Shown: one piece after another, positions 5,737 through 10,770 of the stretch | How positions within the stretch are numbered: position 1 is the first letter of the stretch | How the letters are laid out: every line of letters begins with the position of its first letter | Assembly (NCBI GenBank): GCA_046756565.1 | Contig: JBHHWO010000143.1 | Location: forward strand, 1 to 10,770 | Direction of reading: 5' to 3' | Source: CALZIK01 sp046756565 | Lineage (GTDB): Bacteria; Acidobacteriota; Thermoanaerobaculia; Multivoradales; JAHEKO01 | DNA length: 10,770 bases | Made by a program: the position numbers and the translations under genes | Notes under the pieces: model-generated | What the model was told of the DNA's origin: nothing | Database searches by the model: none | What the model saw: only the letters and a program-made list of their open reading frames with translations

Positions 5737-7317
5737 CTAATCGCCGTCGTCGGGCAATGGCGCGAGTCGAGCGAAGAAGCCGCCTGCCGCATACCGGCCC
5801 CCTCGAACGCGAATCGTCACCACGTGGGACCCCGCCGGTATGCGGATTCGGTCGTTGGAATAGTGTTCTCGATTCCAACCGAAGTCGTACCAGGCGAATC
5901 GCTGTGCATAGCCGTATCCGGCGAACCGGTCGTCGACCCAAACGGCTGTGTCGTCGGCCGAGGAGAGCTCGAACGCCACAGGTGAGTCCGAAGTGATTCG
6001 AGTACGGAAGTAGGCCACCGTCGCGGGGCCGATGAAGTCGACCACACGCGACGTTATGATTGCTCCCCGAGCGTCCGTGTGAAAGGGACGCCACCGAAAC
6101 GATCGGCCGGCCTCTTCGACCAGCACGACCTTCGTCGGGGCCACCTCCAGCATTCGATCGGCTTGCGTCAGCGGGCCGAGGACTTCCCACTCGGTGACCA
6201 GCTGCTCCGGACGATACGCGAGATTCCTGGGCAGCCGCGGGCCACGGTAGCTAGGCTGTTCGAGCGGTACGGCGCTGAGATTGTCGACCCATACCGGGCC
6301 GCCGACCCCGCGCGGTTTCAGGCCGGCGAGTCCTTCGCTCCCCTCGTAGAGGTCAAAGGTAACTTTGGGTGTGCTTACGTCGCCGACGTATAGGTGAGCC
6401 TCCGGACCGGAAACCTCGAGCGCGAAATGCTGCCACTGGCCCACGACTATCGCGTCTCCGTTCTCCAATGGAGTCCTGAATTCCTCGTACAGGCTCCGCC
6501 CAGGATTCCAATCGCGCCGCGGGTTGGCTCTTACGTAGGAGCCATTCCCCTTGATGTAGATGCTGCCTAGATCCTCGCGCCCACTCTCGCTCCGCACAAA
6601 GTTGTAGATGAAGCCCAGATAGCTATGTTCGTTGGTGGGAAACAGGACGTCTCCTTCCAGCCGGTAGCTACCCCAGGTGTCAGAGCCCGGAAAGAGAGCG
6701 TGGGTTCTCGGTCCCGAGGGCCGCATCTGGAGGACCTTTCCATGGGTCGGGTCGCCAGACTCGACCACTGTGAATCCCTCCGATGACTCGAAGTCCCAGT
6801 CCTCGAGTCCCTCTTCAAACCCGGTTGCGAAGTAGGGCCTAACCTTCTCCCACACCTCTGCGAGTTTTGCCAGACTCGGAGAAGTGATGTATTCACCCTG
6901 CGCCTGCACGTAGGCCTCGCGAAAGTCGACTTCACCCTTCTGACCGAGCAAGAAGAGCACGCCCACCTCTCGGTCGCCGGGATAGGCGGCCCAGACCTCA
7001 GCGCACACAGGGACTCTCCTCGTCCGACTGCCCAGCTGGATCCCGTCTTGCTCGCCGCAGTCGTTCTCCTCCCAGCACACCTCGGACCGACCCATGGTGA
7101 GGCTTTGAAACCAATGGCCGAAGGGTAGGTCAGGAAGGCCGTCGTGCAAGTCGCTTGCACGGATCCTCTTGAGTGCTTCAATGTTGGTGGTATCTCGAGT
7201 CTCCGGACAGCCGACTCCACCGCTGCTCCAGATAGGGGGTGCCGCGCAGACAACCACGGAGAGCAGAGCCAGAAGGCTTCGGTTGACCGTGGTTCTCGCT
7301 ATGTTCGTTTCGAACAT
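5737..7317 (-). CDS. Secreted multidomain protein with concanavalin-like and C-terminal beta-sandwich domains
   Basis: This 526-residue protein starts with a signal peptide (residues 1 to about 32: NRSLLALLSVVVCAAPP). Three regions follow. Residues 37-163 form an unrecognised domain with four cysteines (37, 81, 87, 105), possibly disulphide-bonded. Residues 165-360 look like a concanavalin A-like lectin/glucanase (DUF1080-type) sandwich, running from GFEEGLEDWDFES through YRLEGDVLFP and WQHFALEVSG to GGPVWVDNLSAVPL. Residues 375-520 resemble a galactose-binding-like sandwich (WEVLGPL, YFRTRITSD, ELSSADDTAVWVDDRFAG, HVVTIRVRGG). No catalytic residues can be assigned, so it may bind or process glycans in the periplasm or outside the cell. 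The ATG at 7317 has GGAG about 8 nt upstream and opens directly onto the signal peptide; the open frame extends to 7485 but would run into the divergent gene's leader. It is first in the minus-strand operon. Confidence 0.7.
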   Translation of the reverse strand: MFETNIARTTVNRSLLALLSVVVCAAPPIWSSGGVGCPETRDTTNIEALKRIRASDLHDGLPDLPFGHWFQSLTMGRSEVCWEENDCGEQDGIQLGSRTRRVPVCAEVWAAYPGDREVGVLFLLGQKGEVDFREAYVQAQGEYITSPSLAKLAEVWEKVRPYFATGFEEGLEDWDFESSEGFTVVESGDPTHGKVLQMRPSGPRTHALFPGSDTWGSYRLEGDVLFPTNEHSYLGFIYNFVRSESGREDLGSIYIKGNGSYVRANPRRDWNPGRSLYEEFRTPLENGDAIVVGQWQHFALEVSGPEAHLYVGDVSTPKVTFDLYEGSEGLAGLKPRGVGGPVWVDNLSAVPLEQPSYRGPRLPRNLAYRPEQLVTEWEVLGPLTQADRMLEVAPTKVVLVEEAGRSFRWRPFHTDARGAIITSRVVDFIGPATVAYFRTRITSDSPVAFELSSADDTAVWVDDRFAGYGYAQRFAWYDFGWNREHYSNDRIRIPAGSHVVTIRVRGGRYAAGGFFARLAPLPDDGD

Positions 7318-7408
7318 GTAGGTGCTCCGCGTGAGCCCCTTCCATGAGACCAGAGATCCGACGAACGGCGCAATGGCCTTAGCGCAGGCTCTCTGGTACT
7401 TTTCAAAT
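7318..7408. promoter_or_regulatory. Divergent promoter region between secreted-protein operon and AraC/S41 unit
   Basis: Two transcription units start outward from these 91 bp, so promoters for both must lie here or just inside the genes. On the minus strand a TTGAAA near 7399-7404 could serve as a -35 box, but no convincing -10 box was found at the right distance. No clear direct repeat typical of an AraC site was identified by eye. The downstream AraC-type gene has no obvious ribosome site before its ATG at 7409, so a leaderless transcript or another start is possible. Confidence 0.4.
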
Positions 7409-8386
7409 ATGGGCGACCTCAAGGGGCCAATACGCCTTGAGCGCAACAAGTACGGGATGGACTTGGCGCTTGACGCACGGTTCACGAATCAGGAGCCCAC
7501 CTACCGTACTCGGACTCCGCACAGCCTCGATTTCTGGGAGATCCAGCTTGTTCTGGCGGGCTCTCTAAGAGCACGGCTGGGTGGCGGTCCGCCGGACCGC
7601 TCTGAGGCCGGCACGATACTCGTCACTCCTCGCCTTCAGACTCGCACTCTGGAGCTGACGCCTTCCTGTCACCGGTGGCTACTTTGCTTCGCTCCCGACG
7701 CGCTTGAGGAACTGCGAGACCCTCTGTTGCCCTATCGTCTGGGCTTCCTTCGGCACGGAGAGGCCCGGCGGAAGATCCAGGCCGATCGAAAAACTCGCGA
7801 CTGGCTGGTCGATCGGCTAGGTGAGATGACCGGAGAGCTCGCCCAGCCCGATGTGAACACTCCGGCCCTGCTCGGGTTTCAGCTCGCCGAGATTCTGCTC
7901 AAGTTGAATCGACTCCACGCGAAGGGCGGTGGAGTGGCACACGAAGCGACACCGAGCCCAACCGCACTCAAGTTTCTCGAACTGCTCGAGGAGAGATATA
8001 TGTCCACGCGACGCGTCGCCGATTATGCGGCGCTTCTGGGCGTGTCGGCTGGTCATTTGCGAAACCTGGTCCGCAGGGAGTTCGGCGAAGCACCCAAGGC
8101 ACTGATCCTCAAGCGGGTCCTCGCGGAGGCGCAGCGACTCCTTCTCGGCACCAATCAGACGATGTCAGCGATTGCCGACTCGCTCGGTTTCAGCGACGAG
8201 TCGTACTTCTCGAGGTTCTTTTGCGATCGGGCGGGGCTTCGACCAGGGGAGTTTCGCTCAAAGGGACTCCAGTCCGGAGGTATCTGCGCCCGAGCAATCC
8301 AAGACCACCGCAGGAGGCGTATGCCTGTTCGGACAGGGGTCTGTGATGGCGCGAAGCACCGTTCGTTCAATACGGGAGAAACCTAG
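7409..8386 (+). CDS. AraC-family transcriptional regulator
   Basis: This regulator has about 325 residues. The N-terminal part (HSLDFWEIQLVLAGSLRARLGGG, followed by AGTILVTPR) looks like the cupin-like ligand-binding half of AraC proteins. The C-terminal region from about residue 187 to 283 holds the two helix-turn-helix units, VADYAALLGVSAGHLRNLVRR and AIADSLGFSDESYFSRFF, ending in the family's GLRPGEFR. A 40-residue basic tail follows that is not typical of the family. The ATG at 7409 is chosen because the sensor-domain sequence begins soon after it; an ATG at 7373 or a GTG at 7322 is possible, and none has a strong ribosome site. Its stop lies 41 nt inside the S41 peptidase gene, suggesting co-transcription. 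Being divergent from the minus-strand operon, it is a natural candidate regulator of that operon and of itself. Confidence 0.8.
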   Translation: MGDLKGPIRLERNKYGMDLALDARFTNQEPTYRTRTPHSLDFWEIQLVLAGSLRARLGGGPPDRSEAGTILVTPRLQTRTLELTPSCHRWLLCFAPDALEELRDPLLPYRLGFLRHGEARRKIQADRKTRDWLVDRLGEMTGELAQPDVNTPALLGFQLAEILLKLNRLHAKGGGVAHEATPSPTALKFLELLEERYMSTRRVADYAALLGVSAGHLRNLVRREFGEAPKALILKRVLAEAQRLLLGTNQTMSAIADSLGFSDESYFSRFFCDRAGLRPGEFRSKGLQSGGICARAIQDHRRRRMPVRTGVCDGAKHRSFNTGET

Positions 8387-9749
8387 GCGGCGCCTCTGGC
8401 TATTGTGGACAGTCCTAGTGACTGCACTATGTGTCGGAGCGGCTCCGCTGGTCTCGGGCGATGGTACGGACCTCCTCTCGCCGGCAGAGGTCGAGGAGGA
8501 TCTGCGCTATCTTCACCGTCGCATTCAGGAGCTGCATCCCAGGGGGCTGAGTGGAAGTCAGGAGTCAGCATGGGCTGCCCTTCGTAGCCGAGCCTTGGCT
8601 GATCCGCTCAGCGGCCAGCCGGCCCGGTTGTATGCAACCGTTCTAGAACTCGTCTCCGTATTGAGGGACGGTCATATGGACGCCTATCCACCCACGGAAT
8701 GGGAGTCCGTGCGCAAGGTCTATCCGCTGAAGATGGTTGCATTCCCGGACGGACTCTACGTTGCAGCTGCGGCACCGGCTTACCGGAGCGTCGTCGGGAG
8801 TCGGGTCGTTCGTTTCGGGTCGATGCCTGTTCTGCAAGCCATCGACCGGATGTCGCGCCTCGTGCCTTCCGACAATGAACCGGGCAGACGAGAGTTGCTG
8901 GAGGACTACCTCAGGATGCCGGCACTCCACTACGCACTAGGCCTTTCTGACGCTCAGGACTCGGGAGAGATGACCGTGGAGTTGGCTGGCGGCGACGAGA
9001 TGGAGGTTCTTCTGTCGGATCCAGGTCCAGGAACCGGCTCTATCCCAGTGGGGCCCCCGCGCAGGCCTGTGCCCGAGGGCTGGGTGGATTCCCGGGAGTT
9101 GCCTGGGGTGCCGCCACTCTGGCAACGCTCCCTTGGTAGTGACTACTGGTTCGAATACGTCCGTGCCACGGACACAGTCTACTTTCAATTCTTGAGAGTT
9201 CGTGATGGCAAGGAGAGCCTCGAGGGGTTCAGTAGGCGTTTGTTTCGGCGGATAGCCGAAGTGAAGCCTCGGCGCCTGGTCGTAGACTTGCGATGGAATC
9301 GAGGCGGAGACTCGAGGCTGACGCAGCCCCTTCTCCATGGGATTCTGAGAAGCGAACTGCTCGATCGGCCGGGATCCCTTTTTGTACTCACTTCCAACTA
9401 CACGTTTTCGGCGGCAGTGTCTTTCGCGGCCGACTTGGAGCGACATACTCACGCGATCTTTGTCGGGGAGGCGACGGCAGCACCTCCGAACTACAGCGCC
9501 GAGGCGAGGCTCATTGAGCTACCGAACTCGGGTATCGAAGTGGAGTGTTCAACAGCTTATTGGCAGCACTCAGATCCTAGAGACCGCCGGAGGTGGATCC
9601 AGCCTGACATCACCGCGCCAATCACCTGGGAGGCTTTTGTTTCGGGTCGTGACCCGGCCATGGCCCTGATACTTCATCTCGACCTCGGTAGTCTCAACCG
9701 CGACTTCTCCACGCCGCCGGTGGACAACTGGTCCCGTCGCCAGCGCTAG
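8346..9749 (+). CDS. Exported S41-family serine peptidase
   Basis: This 467-residue protein has a Sec signal: a basic start (REKPRRR) followed by LWLLWTVLVTALCVGAAPLVSG. S41 (C-terminal-processing/tricorn-type) peptidases cut proteins in the periplasm. Family features include a helical N-terminal domain with the DGH motif (H110), VVDLRWNRGGDS (the GG-containing strand before the active site), the nucleophile region TFSAAVSFAADLE with Ser355, and a downstream GEATAAPPN with Glu375. A PDZ domain is not evident, which resembles the retinoid-binding-protein-like branch of S41. The ATG at 8346 has AGGGG about 7 nt upstream and opens straight onto the signal; the open frame reaches back to 8172 inside the AraC gene, but those residues are not family-like. 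It overlaps the AraC gene by 41 nt, so the two probably share a transcript. Confidence 0.82.
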   Translation: MARSTVRSIREKPRRRLWLLWTVLVTALCVGAAPLVSGDGTDLLSPAEVEEDLRYLHRRIQELHPRGLSGSQESAWAALRSRALADPLSGQPARLYATVLELVSVLRDGHMDAYPPTEWESVRKVYPLKMVAFPDGLYVAAAAPAYRSVVGSRVVRFGSMPVLQAIDRMSRLVPSDNEPGRRELLEDYLRMPALHYALGLSDAQDSGEMTVELAGGDEMEVLLSDPGPGTGSIPVGPPRRPVPEGWVDSRELPGVPPLWQRSLGSDYWFEYVRATDTVYFQFLRVRDGKESLEGFSRRLFRRIAEVKPRRLVVDLRWNRGGDSRLTQPLLHGILRSELLDRPGSLFVLTSNYTFSAAVSFAADLERHTHAIFVGEATAAPPNYSAEARLIELPNSGIEVECSTAYWQHSDPRDRRRWIQPDITAPITWEAFVSGRDPAMALILHLDLGSLNRDFSTPPVDNWSRRQR

Positions 9750-9824
9750 CGGGGCGTGACGCCTTTGTATCGCCGCCGATTCAAGACGCGGCACTGGGCA
9801 GTGGCTATCGTCGTCGGGCAGCCG

Positions 9825-9847
9825 GAGGGCCTCGCCCTTTGGCCCTC
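9825..9847 (+). terminator. Possible weak terminator hairpin after the S41 gene
   Basis: GAGGGCC (9825-9831) and GGCCCTC (9841-9847) form a 7-bp stem with a 9-nt loop. The sequence after it (GGATCTAGC) is not U-rich, so intrinsic termination is doubtful. The 140 nt between the S41 gene and the SurE-like gene hold no other feature I can support; no clear promoter was seen. Confidence 0.3.
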
Positions 9848-9889
9848 GGATCTAGCACTCTAATTCACTAGGCGGCGACGAGTACCTGC

Positions 9890-10770
9890 ATGAGGTTTAG
9901 AGAACTTTTTGTAGCGAGTCTCCTGGCACTTGTGTCCTCGGTATCCGTGGCGGACCCGGAAGGGGTGTGGCCGCGACGGGTGCTCCTCACCAATGACGAC
10001 GGCGTCCGTGAAGGACGACTCCATGCTTTGGCGGAGGCGTTCGCACAGACCACCGAAACGTGGGTAGTGGCCTCGTTCGAAGACAAGAGCGGTAGCTCAA
10101 ACTACATGAGACTTGGGAAGTATGAGCGAACTCTGCTAGTGCGTCGTCTGAGAACCCAGGAACGCTTGAGCGTCTACGCTGTGGCAGGTTTTCCAGCCGA
10201 CGCGGTTCTCGTTGGTGTCCGAGGGCTCTTGGCGGACACGCCGCCCGATCCTGTCGTCTCTGGTGTCAACGGCGGCGACAATCTGGGCACGGATGGCTGG
10301 TGGGGATCCGGGACCATCGGCGCGGCCAGGGCAGCGGCCTTTCTCGGCATTCCCGCCATAGCAGTGTCGGGTCTTGACGACGGCGACAAGGACATGGTGC
10401 GCAGAGTGACTCGATGGGTTGTCGAACTCAGCAGGTCGAAGGCCGCGCGCAAGCTCGAGCCGGGACAGTATCTGACGGTCGCATTTCCGCAGATACCCGC
10501 TTCAGAGATTCGAGGGGTGCGGATCGCGCCAAGGATGCCGTCAATCGTCGACGTTTCGTTGGAGCGACTTTCGCGCCTTGACGGGGAGGAGTCAGGTGAC
10601 GAGCTTTGGACGAGCGCCGGCCGCTGGGCCAGCGCGAACTCCGCTTCTTTTGGCATTCCCTGGAGACAAACCATGTCACTTCGCCTGAGAGCCGTCTCCT
10701 GGCTCGCATTGCTCACTGGCGCCTGCATCCCCGCAGAGCCTCCAACCCAGACTGAGAGCGCGCGGAGCCT
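9890..10770 (+). CDS. Exported SurE-like 5'/3'-nucleotidase (acid phosphatase), open at window edge
   Basis: SurE proteins are metal-dependent phosphatases that dephosphorylate nucleoside monophosphates and polyphosphates. The signature residues are present: LLTNDDGV at 32-39 (metal ligands N35, D36, D37), KSGSS at 66-70 (S67), and VSGVNGGDNLG with N127, then the WGSGTIGAARAAAFLGIPAIAVSG core. Classical SurE is cytoplasmic; here residues 1-21 form a signal peptide (ELFVASLLALVSSVSVA), so it should act in the periplasm. The ATG at 9890 has only a weak GAG upstream. The SurE-like sequence fades near residue 240, where a usual GYVSVTPL-type ending is missing, yet no stop occurs in frame before 10770. 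The frame then enters a lipoprotein-like signal at 10673. A frameshift near 10600, a true fusion or an undetected stop beyond the window are all possible. The 3' end is not in the window. Confidence 0.8.
   Translation, partial: MRFRELFVASLLALVSSVSVADPEGVWPRRVLLTNDDGVREGRLHALAEAFAQTTETWVVASFEDKSGSSNYMRLGKYERTLLVRRLRTQERLSVYAVAGFPADAVLVGVRGLLADTPPDPVVSGVNGGDNLGTDGWWGSGTIGAARAAAFLGIPAIAVSGLDDGDKDMVRRVTRWVVELSRSKAARKLEPGQYLTVAFPQIPASEIRGVRIAPRMPSIVDVSLERLSRLDGEESGDELWTSAGRWASANSASFGIPWRQTMSLRLRAVSWLALLTGACIPAEPPTQTESARS
10673..10770 (+). CDS. Possible start of a lipoprotein gene (partial, runs off the window)
   Basis: From the ATG at 10673 the sequence MSLRLRAVSWLALLTGACIP shows a short basic start, a hydrophobic core and the lipobox LTGAC, followed by a proline/threonine-rich linker. 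This is the pattern of a signal peptidase II lipoprotein. GGAG lies about 8 nt before the ATG, a good ribosome site. It lies in the same frame as the SurE-like gene and no stop separates them, so it is either a separate gene overlapping a frameshifted SurE end or merely the C-terminus of the longer protein. Only about 32 codons are visible. Confidence 0.35.
   Translation, partial: MSLRLRAVSWLALLTGACIPAEPPTQTESARS

Noticed and set aside
7318..7485. N-terminal extension of the secreted protein to an upstream start at 7485
   Set aside because: The extra 56 residues look like no domain, would bury the signal peptide and would overlap the divergent AraC gene; the ATG at 7317 has a ribosome site and opens onto the signal.
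8172..8345. N-terminal extension of the S41 peptidase back to 8172
   Set aside because: It would lie inside the helix-turn-helix coding region of the AraC gene in another frame and would displace the signal peptide from the N-terminus.
10174..10728. Minus-strand open frame of 184 codons opposite the SurE-like gene
   Set aside because: The plus strand carries the conserved SurE motifs; the antisense frame is serine/proline/arginine-rich and has no family features.
1..10770. CRISPR array, tRNA or rRNA genes
   Set aside because: No regularly spaced repeats, cloverleaf-type sequence or rRNA-like segments were seen on either strand by eye.

Overview
The window is about 60% GC. It reads as a chromosomal segment of a Gram-negative bacterium: it has a TonB-dependent outer-membrane receptor, several Sec signal peptides and a possible lipoprotein. 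The receptor's C-terminal half resembles the Oar-like (carboxypeptidase-regulatory type) receptors common in Acidobacteriota such as Thermoanaerobaculia and Vicinamibacteria. That placement is an inference from family resemblance. No rRNA, tRNA or CRISPR was seen.

Left edge (1-1600). A 5'-truncated TonB-dependent receptor runs rightward to its stop at 1185-1187. A roughly 160-bp foldback element, MITE-like, with 23-bp inverted ends sits exactly on that stop codon, separating the gene from a strong GC-rich terminator hairpin (1380-1405). An extended hairpin with 18-bp arms (1411-1492) follows in the convergent intergenic region.

Minus-strand cluster (7317 down to 1600). In transcription order it holds: a secreted multidomain beta-sandwich protein; a small two-helix membrane protein; a YdjM/DUF457-like inner-membrane protein; an AraC-family regulator; an uncharacterised membrane-anchored protein; a GNAT acetyltransferase broken by a frameshift; and an exported SMP-30/gluconolactonase-like beta-propeller. 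The first five are tightly packed, with TAGTG and TGATG stop/start overlaps at two junctions, so they probably form one operon. The last two lie after gaps of about 126 and 62 nt and may belong to it or be separate.

Plus-strand right half (7409-10770). A second AraC-family regulator is transcribed divergently from the minus-strand cluster and overlaps the start of an exported S41 serine peptidase. Next comes an exported SurE-like phosphatase, whose reading frame stays open to the window edge and contains an in-frame start with a lipoprotein signal near the end. The two AraC proteins are the obvious candidates for controlling the divergent units. The cargo genes (secreted carbohydrate-binding-like protein, lactonase-like propeller, peptidase, nucleotidase) suggest processing of envelope or extracellular substrates, but no recognised pathway emerges.
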